Positions 26,682 through 34,209 of a stretch of DNA of 39,825 nucleotides are shown here, piece by piece (position 1 is the first letter of the stretch; each line of letters starts with the position of its first letter). Origin of the DNA: Lutibacter flavus (GTDB taxonomy: Bacteria; Bacteroidota; Bacteroidia; Flavobacteriales; Flavobacteriaceae); the NCBI GenBank assembly GCA_945903795.1, contig CAMDPE010000004.1:1-39825 (forward strand), in the 5' to 3' direction. The notes beneath the pieces are model-generated. The model ran no database searches. It worked only from the letters and a program-made list of their open reading frames with translations, and was not told the DNA's origin. A program made the position numbers and the translations under genes.

Positions 26682-26705
26682 GTATTATTGTTTTAAATCC
26701 TTTTT

Positions 26706-27299
26706 ATGAATTTCTTGGCGCATTTATACCTTTCAAAAAATAACAAAAATATCTTAATCGGCAATTTTATTGCTGATGCGGTGAAAGGAAAAAAGCACGA
26801 AAATTATCCAAAAGAAATTCAGGCAGGCATTTTATTGCATAGGCAAATTGATTATTTTACGGACACGCATCCCATTGAAAGAAGAAGTAAAAGACGCTTG
26901 CATGAACGTTATGACCATTATGATGGTGTAATCATAGATATTTTATATGATCATTTTTTGGCCAAGAACTGGCTGAATTATTCAGAAATACCTCTAGAAA
27001 TTTACGCTCAAAGTGTCTATTCGTTTTTTCAGGAAAATATTGGAATACTTCCACCCGAAATGCAGAAATTACTTCCTTATATGATTGAATACAACTGGTT
27101 GGTCAGTTATGCTTCAATTACCGGAATTGAAAAAATTTTAATAGGTATGAACAAACGCACCAAAGGAATTTCAAAAATGGATTTGGCTATAGAAGATTTG
27201 ATAATACATTATGATGATTTTGAATCAGATTTTACAGCGTTTTTCGAAGAACTGATCGAATTTACTCATGAGAAAACAAAAGAATTATTACTAAAATGA
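26706..27299 (+). CDS. acpH: Acyl carrier protein phosphodiesterase (DUF479)
   Basis: A 197-residue protein of the AcpH family, which removes 4'-phosphopantetheine from ACP. It starts MNFLAHLYLS and has the metal-ligand type residues of this HD-like family: H6, D24 in FIADAVKG, and H45-R-Q-I-D49-Y-F-T-D53-T-H55. Length matches E. coli AcpH (193). Its last codons overlap the start of the gamma-glutamyltransferase gene by four bases (ATGA), indicating translational coupling. A functional link between the two is not obvious. Confidence 0.88.
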   Translation: MNFLAHLYLSKNNKNILIGNFIADAVKGKKHENYPKEIQAGILLHRQIDYFTDTHPIERRSKRRLHERYDHYDGVIIDILYDHFLAKNWLNYSEIPLEIYAQSVYSFFQENIGILPPEMQKLLPYMIEYNWLVSYASITGIEKILIGMNKRTKGISKMDLAIEDLIIHYDDFESDFTAFFEELIEFTHEKTKELLLK

Positions 27300-28999
27300 A
27301 GAAAATTTTAACACTTATTACAATCTTTTTTCTATTTACACAGTGTAAAGTAGCACCTGTAGATTATGCCCAAAACAATAAAATTACCGGATTTATTGCC
27401 GACAGCTCAATGGTTGTGAGCGCACGGGAAGAAGCCTCAAAAATTGGCGTTGCCATCATGAAAAAAGGCGGGAATGCTTTTGATGCGATGGTTGCAACAG
27501 AACTGGCTTTAGCAGTTGCCTATCCTTTTGCCGGAAATATTGGCGGTGGCGGATTTATGGTTTACAGAACCCACGACGGAAAAACCGGGGCCTTGGATTA
27601 CAGGGAAAAAGCGCCGCAAGCAGCTTCAAAAAATATGTATTTGGATGAAAATGGCAATATTATTCAAGGAAAAAGTACGTTGGGCGCGATGGCCGTTGGC
27701 GTTCCGGGAACAGTGGACGGATTGTTTAAAGTCCACCAAAAATTTGGGAGTTTACCATTTTCGGAATTGATTCAGCCTTCCATTGATTTGGCCAACAAAG
27801 GTGTTGTGGTCACCAAAAAACAAGCAGAAAGACTAGCAGACTACCGACATTTTTTTTCTGAAGTGAATGGTACTAAAATTATATTGGACAATGATTGGAA
27901 AGAAGGTGACACCATTAAATATGTGATGCTGGCAAAAACATTGGAAAGAATTCGGGATTTGGGAAGAGACGGTTTTTATAAGGGAGAAACAGCGGAAATG
28001 ATGGTAAATTATGTGCAGAAATTGGGCGGAATTATCACCAAAGCCGATTTAGAAAACTACAAAGCAAAATGGAGAACTCCTATTGAGTTTAATTACAAAG
28101 ACTTGAAAATTATTTCTATGTCGCCGCCATCAAGCGGCGGAATTTGTAATGCGCAAATTTTTAAGGCGATTGAACCCTTTAACATTGCTTCTTATGGTCA
28201 TAATTCCTTAAAATCCGTTCAATTGCTTACAGAAGCCGAAAGAAGAGCCTATGCCGACAGGTCTTATTATTTAGGAGATCCCGATTTTGTGAAAATTCCG
28301 ATTGACACATTAATTTCTTCAAAATACGTTCAAAAAAGAATGGCTAGTTTTTCCTGGGACAAAGCTACGCCTTCTTCAACTTTAAAACACGGAAAAATTA
28401 CCGGCTATGAAAGTGATGAAACCACACATTATTCCATTGTTGACCAATATGGAAATTCCATTTCTGCAACAACCACCTTAAATGGCGGATATGGTTCAAA
28501 AGTTTTTGTTTCTGAAGGCGGATTCTTTTTAAACAATGAAATGGACGATTTCAGTTCAAAACCGGGAACGCCCAATATGTTCGGATTGATTGGCGCCGAA
28601 GCAAATGCCATTGAACCCGGAAAACGTATGCTAAGTTCTATGACGCCCACAATTGTTGAAAAAAACAATCGGTTTTATATGTCCGTTGGCTCACCTGGAG
28701 GTTCAACCATCATTACATCTGTACTACAAACTATTTTAAATGTTTATGAATTTAGCATGGGTATGCAGGATGCCGTAAACGCACCGAGGTTTCACCACCA
28801 ATGGCTGCCGGATGTTGTCACTTTTGAACCAAAAGGTTTTGACAGTTTGTTATTAAATCAATTACAAGAAAAAGGTTATCAAACTAAACAGGAAAATTCC
28901 GTAATTTTGGGTAAAGTTGATGCTATATTACGTTTGCCAAATGGAAAACTTGAAGGTGGCGCAGATTATAGAGGTGATGATAAAGCTGCGGGATTTTGA
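27296..28999 (+). CDS. ggt: Gamma-glutamyltransferase
   Basis: A 567-residue Ntn-hydrolase that cleaves gamma-glutamyl bonds of glutathione-like peptides. Autoprocessing is predicted before T376 in ETTHYSIVD, the nucleophile of the small subunit. GSPGGSTIITS forms the oxyanion region and ADRSYYLGDPDF is typical of the large subunit. The N-terminus ITIFFLFTQCKVAP looks like a signal peptide with Cys at a lipobox-like place, but Gln at -1 is unusual, so surface or periplasmic attachment is uncertain. It overlaps acpH by four bases. No terminator is seen after it. Confidence 0.94.
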   Translation: MKKILTLITIFFLFTQCKVAPVDYAQNNKITGFIADSSMVVSAREEASKIGVAIMKKGGNAFDAMVATELALAVAYPFAGNIGGGGFMVYRTHDGKTGALDYREKAPQAASKNMYLDENGNIIQGKSTLGAMAVGVPGTVDGLFKVHQKFGSLPFSELIQPSIDLANKGVVVTKKQAERLADYRHFFSEVNGTKIILDNDWKEGDTIKYVMLAKTLERIRDLGRDGFYKGETAEMMVNYVQKLGGIITKADLENYKAKWRTPIEFNYKDLKIISMSPPSSGGICNAQIFKAIEPFNIASYGHNSLKSVQLLTEAERRAYADRSYYLGDPDFVKIPIDTLISSKYVQKRMASFSWDKATPSSTLKHGKITGYESDETTHYSIVDQYGNSISATTTLNGGYGSKVFVSEGGFFLNNEMDDFSSKPGTPNMFGLIGAEANAIEPGKRMLSSMTPTIVEKNNRFYMSVGSPGGSTIITSVLQTILNVYEFSMGMQDAVNAPRFHHQWLPDVVTFEPKGFDSLLLNQLQEKGYQTKQENSVILGKVDAILRLPNGKLEGGADYRGDDKAAGF

Positions 29000-29030
29000 G
29001 TTGTGAGTTTTATTCGAAATTTAAAAAAAA

Positions 29031-29071
29031 CAATTAAACAATTAAACGATTCAACAGTTAAACGATTAAAC
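29031..29071. repeat. Low-complexity AATTAAACGATTAAAC repeat upstream of the AI-2E transporter gene
   Basis: Five tandem, slightly varied units of the form (A)ATTAAAC(A/G)... ending 9 bases before the ATG. The same units precede gldF (15771-15805), and a shorter form precedes the DUF1697 gene (30276-30287). Confidence 0.6.
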
Positions 29072-29080
29072 ATATAAAAC

Positions 29081-30163
29081 ATGAATTCCAATACAATAAC
29101 CAACGGAATTTTAAGAGCAATTGCCATTATTGTGGGTGTTTTATCACTGCTTTACTTTTTGTACGAAATACAATCTGTGATTGCTTATGTAACAATTTCA
29201 ATTGTTATTGCATTGATTGGAAGTCCGATTATTCATTTTTTAAAACGAAGACTAAAATTCCCTAATGCTTTAGCGGTTGTAATAACAATGTTGTTGTTTT
29301 TAGGAATTTTAACAGGAGTAATAAGTATGTTTATTCCACTCATCATCAAACAAGGTGAAAATTTATCATTGTTAAATATTGAACAACTTCAAATCAATAT
29401 TGAACAATTATTAATCCATATTAATGATTATTTTATAACCTATAATATTGATATTTTAAATGAATTAAAAAATGCCGATTTGTTTAAAAATCTAAAAGCG
29501 ATTCCTGATTTGTTAAATGCAATTATTGGAACAATAGGAAGCCTCAGCGTTGGACTATTTTCAGTCATTTTCATCACTTTCTTTTTAATGAAAGACTCTC
29601 GAATCATGGAAAATTCACTGTATGTGTTAGTCAACGACAAAAGCGAGCCAAAACTTCGAAATGCTTTAATCTCCATCAACCATTTATTGTCGAGATATTT
29701 TATAGGTTTGGTGCTTCAAATTTTAATTCTATTTATCATATATTTAATTGTATTGCTGATATTTGGTATAGAAAACGCCATTGTAATAGCATTTTTGTGT
29801 GCACTGTTAAATTTAATTCCATACATAGGCCCTTTATTTGGCGGCATTCTTTTACTCTTCTTAACAATGAGCAATAACTTAGGCCAAGATTTTCAATCAG
29901 AAATATTACCAACAACCATTTATGTGATGATAGGTTATCTTATTGCACAATTCATAGACAATAATATAAGTGTGCCAATTATTTTTTCAAAAAGCGTAAA
30001 ATCACATCCGTTAGAAATATTTTTGGTTATTATTATTGGCGGAATTCTATTTGGTATAGTTGGAATGGTTGTGGCGGTGCCAACCTACACTTCCATAAAA
30101 GTCATTTTAAAAGCATTTTTACCGGCTAATAAAATTGTAAAATTGATGACTAAGGATTTATAA
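29081..30163 (+). CDS. AI-2E family transporter (PerM-like permease)
   Basis: A 360-residue membrane protein with about eight hydrophobic segments. The family landmarks are an N-terminal helix pair, IVIALIGSPIIHFLKRR, a long hydrophilic loop (about 95-150), IVIAFLCALLNLIPYIGPLFGGI and the C-terminal IIIGGILFGIVGMVVAVPTYTSIKVIL. Members have been linked to autoinducer-2 export or Na+/Li+ exchange, so the substrate here is open. It begins after the low-complexity repeat and has no obvious operon partner. The sequence after its stop holds an antirepressor remnant. Confidence 0.9.
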   Translation: MNSNTITNGILRAIAIIVGVLSLLYFLYEIQSVIAYVTISIVIALIGSPIIHFLKRRLKFPNALAVVITMLLFLGILTGVISMFIPLIIKQGENLSLLNIEQLQINIEQLLIHINDYFITYNIDILNELKNADLFKNLKAIPDLLNAIIGTIGSLSVGLFSVIFITFFLMKDSRIMENSLYVLVNDKSEPKLRNALISINHLLSRYFIGLVLQILILFIIYLIVLLIFGIENAIVIAFLCALLNLIPYIGPLFGGILLLFLTMSNNLGQDFQSEILPTTIYVMIGYLIAQFIDNNISVPIIFSKSVKSHPLEIFLVIIIGGILFGIVGMVVAVPTYTSIKVILKAFLPANKIVKLMTKDL

Positions 30164-30188
30164 TTTTGTTTAAAAATTAAGATTATTG

Positions 30189-30281
30189 ATGTTTGAACTC
30201 TCCAAAAATGAACTTGAAAACTTGAAAAGCCAATTTGGAACCTCCAATATTTCGGATAAAATTGGCAAAAAAAATGATTAA
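30189..30281 (+). pseudogene. Remnant of an ORF6N-type phage antirepressor
   Basis: A 30-codon frame beginning MFELSKNELENLKSQFGTSN. ORF6N proteins typically read FPEDFMFQLT--E--NL(K/R)SQ---S in their DNA-binding region, so this looks like an internal piece of one. The expected upstream part and the following LPYAFTEQG block are missing. It lies between the AI-2E and DUF1697 genes. Translation is doubtful. The identification rests on recalled family motifs. Confidence 0.5.
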
Positions 30282-30287
30282 ACATTT

Positions 30288-30836
30288 ATGGCGACCAATA
30301 CTTTCATAGCGCTTTTAAGAGGTATCAATGTTTCTGGTTGCAATAACATAAAAATGACCGAGCTTCAGCAGCTTTTTAATGAATTGGGTTTTAAGAATGT
30401 AACGACTTACATTCAAAGTGGCAATGTGGTTTTTCAAACAACTATAGAGGAAATTGATAAAATTGAGCAACAAATTATAAATAGGATAAAGCAAACTTTT
30501 GGCTATGTGGTTCAAGTGATTGTTTTAACCAAAAAATCGTTGGAAACCATTTATGCTTCAAATCCGTTTTTACAAGAACCAAATATTGACATCACGAAAC
30601 TTCATGTAACGCTTTTAAGCAACAAGCCAACTGAAAATGATATTGTTCCACTTAAAACTTTAAGTAAAAATGAAGATACTTTCACCATTGTGGACAAAAC
30701 AATTTACCTTTATTGCCCAAATGGTTATGGAAAAACAAAATTGAATAACAATTTATTTGAAAAAAAATTGAAAATTTCCGCAACAACAAGAAATTGGAAT
30801 ACCATTTCAAAACTGGTGGAAATTAGCAATTTATAA
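30288..30836 (+). CDS. DUF1697 family protein
   Basis: A 182-residue protein with the family N-terminus FIALLRGINVSGCNNIKMTELQ and the following TYIQSGNVVFQT. The C-terminal half has TIYLYCPNGYGKTKLNNNLFE and TTRNWNTISKL, also typical. The biochemical role of DUF1697 is unknown. The start codon follows a GATTAAACATTT stretch, part of the repeat family seen upstream of gldF and the AI-2E transporter gene. The next gene begins 12 bases after its stop. Confidence 0.9.
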   Translation: MATNTFIALLRGINVSGCNNIKMTELQQLFNELGFKNVTTYIQSGNVVFQTTIEEIDKIEQQIINRIKQTFGYVVQVIVLTKKSLETIYASNPFLQEPNIDITKLHVTLLSNKPTENDIVPLKTLSKNEDTFTIVDKTIYLYCPNGYGKTKLNNNLFEKKLKISATTRNWNTISKLVEISNL

Positions 30837-30848
30837 AACAACAATTCA

Positions 30849-32024
30849 TTGAATCATCATATTTTAACTAAAGAAGTTCAGGACTTTATCAATGTCCATT
30901 TAAAATCGGATGTCACAAAACTGATTTTAAAGGGAAGTCCGTTTGAAAACGTTTCCATCCAGGAAATTGCAGAGCAAATAGTGGCGAAAAACAGCTGTGA
31001 AAAAAAACTGCCAATCTGGTTTAACGCTGAAAATATTTACTATCCCAACAAACTAAACATTGAACAAACCTCTTCCGAAATCACCGCCAACTATAAATTC
31101 GATTTGGTTTCAGGAGAAACTTTAATTGACATTACGGGCGGATTTGGCGTGGATGCTTACTTTTTTTCACAAAAAGTTACTAATATAACACATTGTGAAA
31201 TAAATGAGAAATTATCGATAATTGTGTCTCATAATTTCAAACAATTAAACGTAAAAAATATCACTGCCTATTTGGGTGACGGAATTGAATTTCTGGAAAA
31301 ATCCAAAGAAAAATTCGATTGGATTTATGCCGATCCTTCGCGCAGGAATGATGCCAAAGGAAAAGTTTTTTTATTGGAAGACTGCTTACCGAATATTCCT
31401 AAAAATCTGGATTTATTGTTTCAAAAAACCAATCATATTTTACTGAAAGTCTCCCCTATTTTAGACGTTACAAGCGCCATAAATGAATTGAATAACGTAA
31501 AAGAAATTCACGTGGTTGCCGTTGAAAATGAAGTAAAAGAATTGCTGTTTTTGTTGGATAAAAATTACACACAAAATATTGACATTAAAACAATTAACTT
31601 CAACAAAGAAGAAATTCAGACATTTGATTTTAGCTTAAATGAAGAAGCTTCCGCAACCTATTCCGAGCCAAAAAAATACCTGTTTGAACCCAACGCGGCC
31701 ATTTTAAAAGCGGGTGCTTTTCAACAAATATCGGCACATTTAAAAATTGATAAATTGCATCAGCATTCGCATTTATACACTTCAGACAATTTGATCGATT
31801 TCCCTGGAAGGCGTTTTGAAATAAAACAATGCATTTCTTACGACAAAAAGCAATTGTTAAAATTTATTCCCACAAAAAAAGCAAATATTACCACCCGAAA
31901 TTTCCCCGAAACCGTTGCCCAGATTCGGACAAAAACAGGGTTAAAAGATGGCGGGAATCAGTACCTTTTTTTCACTACCGATTTCAACAACAGGCATTTG
32001 GTGCTTATTTGTGAAAAAGCCTAA
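30849..32024 (+). CDS. Class I SAM-dependent methyltransferase with THUMP-like C-terminal domain
   Basis: A 391-residue protein from a TTG start; no nearby ATG fits. The SAM-binding motif I is D94-I-T-G-G-F-G100, and motif IV is D162-P-S-R-R in WIYADPSRRNDAKG, which resembles rRNA or tRNA base methyltransferases. Residues about 1-85 form a helical lead domain and 285-391 a ferredoxin-like/THUMP-like domain (FEPNAAILKAGAFQQIS, FPGRRFEI, ARNFP-type TTRNFPETV). The target is unknown, presumably RNA. It is 12 bases from the DUF1697 gene and 59 bases before the formate dehydrogenase diaphorase. Confidence 0.85.
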   Translation: MNHHILTKEVQDFINVHLKSDVTKLILKGSPFENVSIQEIAEQIVAKNSCEKKLPIWFNAENIYYPNKLNIEQTSSEITANYKFDLVSGETLIDITGGFGVDAYFFSQKVTNITHCEINEKLSIIVSHNFKQLNVKNITAYLGDGIEFLEKSKEKFDWIYADPSRRNDAKGKVFLLEDCLPNIPKNLDLLFQKTNHILLKVSPILDVTSAINELNNVKEIHVVAVENEVKELLFLLDKNYTQNIDIKTINFNKEEIQTFDFSLNEEASATYSEPKKYLFEPNAAILKAGAFQQISAHLKIDKLHQHSHLYTSDNLIDFPGRRFEIKQCISYDKKQLLKFIPTKKANITTRNFPETVAQIRTKTGLKDGGNQYLFFTTDFNNRHLVLICEKA

Positions 32025-32083
32025 AAGTTGTTTTAGCAAAAATCATTAAAATTTAGTATTTTTAACCGTTTATACTAACTAAA

Positions 32084-33703
32084 ATGGCAAATAAAAATAT
32101 ACGCTCGTTATCGTCAAGAAAGGAATTGGATGATAATTTGTTCGAAAATATCGCAGATTTATCGCATAAAAATGCACCAAAGTCCGATTTTCAGGAACTG
32201 GCAAAACGTTTTATGATTGATGATTCCGTGATTGCGGGCACCGCATCTTTTTACGATTTTACCAGAGAAAGCAATCGGAACAAAAAAATTCATGTGTGTA
32301 GCGGAACGGCTTGTATGGTGGCCAATACTCAAAATAAATTGCACCAGCAGTTAGAAAATCATTTTGACAAAGACGAAATTGGTCATGCTGCCTGCGTGGG
32401 CCGTTGCCATACCAATAATGCGTTTATGTATAATGAAAACACCTATTCTTCTTCAAACGAAAAGGAACTTGAAAGTATCATTGTTAACAAAAATTATCAA
32501 GAAAATAAGTACAACATAAGTTGCAACACCACCCCAATTTTAACTTCAAAAATAGAAAATATTGAGGCCTTTTATCAATTGGCCGAAGTTTATAAAAACA
32601 ATCCGCAACAGGTAATCCATGAAATAAAAATATCGAATTTACGCGGTCGCGGCGGTGCCGGATTCCCGTTTTGGTTTAAACTGGATGCCGTTATTAAAGA
32701 ACCAAATGCCCAAAAATACATTGTTTGCAATGCCGATGAAGGTGATCCGGGCGCTTATTCTGATATGTATTTGATGGAACATCAGGCGCATAAAGTGCTT
32801 TTCGGAATGTATATGGCAGGATTGACCGTTGGTGCAAATACCGGCGTTTTATACATCAGGGGAGAATATCCCGATTCGATTCGCATTGTTGGGGAAGCGA
32901 TTGAATTTTTAAAAGAAAAAAACCTGATTGGCGATTTTAAATTCAAAATAATTCGCGGTCAAGGTTCTTATGTTTGCGGCGAAGAAACCGCTTTGCTGAG
33001 TTCTATAGAAGGATTGCGCCCGGAAGTCCGCGTTCGTCCGCCTTATCCCGCACAATACGGTTTGTTTGGAAAACCAACTGTTTTGAGCAATGTGGAAACA
33101 TTTGCCAACATTCATTGGATTCTGGAAAATGACGGAGAAGCTTATGCGAAATTGGGAACAAAACAATCAACAGGAACTAAACTGGTTTCTTTGGACAGTT
33201 TTTTCAACAGTCCGGGAATGTATGAAATTGAAATGGGAACACCCTTAAAAACTGTTTTTGATCAATTTGGAAATGGATTAAAATCGGAAATAAAAGCATT
33301 TCAAATTGGCGGTCCTTTGGGCGGCATTGTGCCTTTTGATAAAATTAAGGATTTAACACTGGATTTTGAATCTTTAAACAACAATGGATTTTTATTGGGT
33401 CACGCCAGTGTTGTTTCTATCCCAAAGGAATTTCCGATGATTCAGTTTTTGGAACATTTAATGGAATTCACAGCGGATGAATCCTGCGGAAAATGTTATC
33501 CGTGCAGAATCGGTTCTTTCCGTGGTATGGAAATGCTTCAGAAAGCGCAGCATGAAAACTATAAAATTGACCGCCAGTTATTTGATGATTTATTGGAAAC
33601 ACTTGAAATTGGGTCGCTTTGTGCATTGGGTGGCGGAATTCCGTTGCCTGTAAAAAATGCACTGCAATATTTTAACGAAGAATTGAAAGAATATTTTAAA
33701 TAG
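32084..33703 (+). CDS. NAD-dependent formate dehydrogenase diaphorase subunit (NuoE/NuoF-like fusion)
   Basis: A 539-residue flavoprotein. Residues about 65-120 are a thioredoxin-like 2Fe-2S domain with C72, C77, C104 and C108 (spacing of NuoE/FdsG). The NuoF/FdsB part has LRGRGGAGFP (186-195, NADH/FMN binding), NADEGDPGAYSD and the 4Fe-4S ligands C468-x2-C471-x2-C474 plus C513. It should pass electrons from the formate dehydrogenase catalytic subunit to NAD+. The partner gene fdhF lies downstream but is separated by a GxxExxY cassette. Without that context it could be mistaken for complex I NuoF; the rest of nuo is absent. Confidence 0.9.
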   Translation: MANKNIRSLSSRKELDDNLFENIADLSHKNAPKSDFQELAKRFMIDDSVIAGTASFYDFTRESNRNKKIHVCSGTACMVANTQNKLHQQLENHFDKDEIGHAACVGRCHTNNAFMYNENTYSSSNEKELESIIVNKNYQENKYNISCNTTPILTSKIENIEAFYQLAEVYKNNPQQVIHEIKISNLRGRGGAGFPFWFKLDAVIKEPNAQKYIVCNADEGDPGAYSDMYLMEHQAHKVLFGMYMAGLTVGANTGVLYIRGEYPDSIRIVGEAIEFLKEKNLIGDFKFKIIRGQGSYVCGEETALLSSIEGLRPEVRVRPPYPAQYGLFGKPTVLSNVETFANIHWILENDGEAYAKLGTKQSTGTKLVSLDSFFNSPGMYEIEMGTPLKTVFDQFGNGLKSEIKAFQIGGPLGGIVPFDKIKDLTLDFESLNNNGFLLGHASVVSIPKEFPMIQFLEHLMEFTADESCGKCYPCRIGSFRGMEMLQKAQHENYKIDRQLFDDLLETLEIGSLCALGGGIPLPVKNALQYFNEELKEYFK

Positions 33704-33718
33704 AATTTAAAAAAATCA

Positions 33719-33758
33719 TTACACAAAGACACCCAGAGGAACACAAAGATTCACAAAG
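33719..33758 (+). repeat. Left inverted repeat flanking the GxxExxY gene
   Basis: TTACACAAAGACACCCAGAG followed by GAACACAAAGATTCACAAAG. It pairs as an imperfect inverted repeat with 34138-34178. It ends four bases before the GxxExxY ATG. Confidence 0.65.
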
Positions 33759-33762
33759 AAAA

Positions 33763-34134
33763 ATGACTGAAAACGAAATAGCAAGTATTATTATTGGAAA
33801 AGCAATAGCTGTCCATAGAGAACTTGGGCCTGGATTGTTGGAATCAACATATCAGGAATGTCTTTTTTATGAATTAAAAAATAGCAATTTATTGGTTGCA
33901 AAAGAAATAGCATTGCCAATAATTTATAAAGATATTAAATTAGATCACGGATACAGAATTGACTTATTAGTTGAAAATAAAGTGGTTATTGAAATAAAAA
34001 CGGTAGAATTTTTAAATGATGTACATACCGCTCAAGCGCTAACTTATATGAAATTGGGCAATTATAAATTAGGCTTGTTATTGAATTTTAATGTAAAACT
34101 TTTGAAAGAAGGAATTAAAAGATTTATACTTTAA
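33763..34134 (+). CDS. GxxExxY protein (PD-(D/E)xK-like)
   Basis: A 123-residue protein with the name-giving motif G24-L-L-E27-S-T-Y30 in VHRELGPGLLESTY, and a nuclease-like core D67-L-L-V-E-N-K-V-V-I-E77-I-K79, the D...ExK pattern of the PD-(D/E)xK fold. Cellular role unknown. The gene sits between the two formate dehydrogenase subunit genes, enclosed by inverted repeats of about 40 bases. That suggests it is a mobile or selfish cassette rather than part of the enzyme. Its lysine-rich, AT-rich coding style resembles its neighbours. Confidence 0.9.
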   Translation: MTENEIASIIIGKAIAVHRELGPGLLESTYQECLFYELKNSNLLVAKEIALPIIYKDIKLDHGYRIDLLVENKVVIEIKTVEFLNDVHTAQALTYMKLGNYKLGLLLNFNVKLLKEGIKRFIL

Positions 34135-34137
34135 AAA

Positions 34138-34178
34138 CTCTGTGAATCTCTAAGTAATCTTTGTGAATCTCTGTGTAA
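34138..34178 (-). repeat. Right inverted repeat flanking the GxxExxY gene
   Basis: Reverse complement reads TTACACAGAGATTCACAAAG followed by ATTACTTAGAGATTCACAGAG, resembling the left copy at 33719-33758, with AGATTCACA(A/G)AG shared at the inner end. It starts three bases after the GxxExxY stop codon. Confidence 0.65.
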
Positions 34179-34209
34179 CAAAAAATTGCGTTTAAATAAA
34201 ATATAAATC

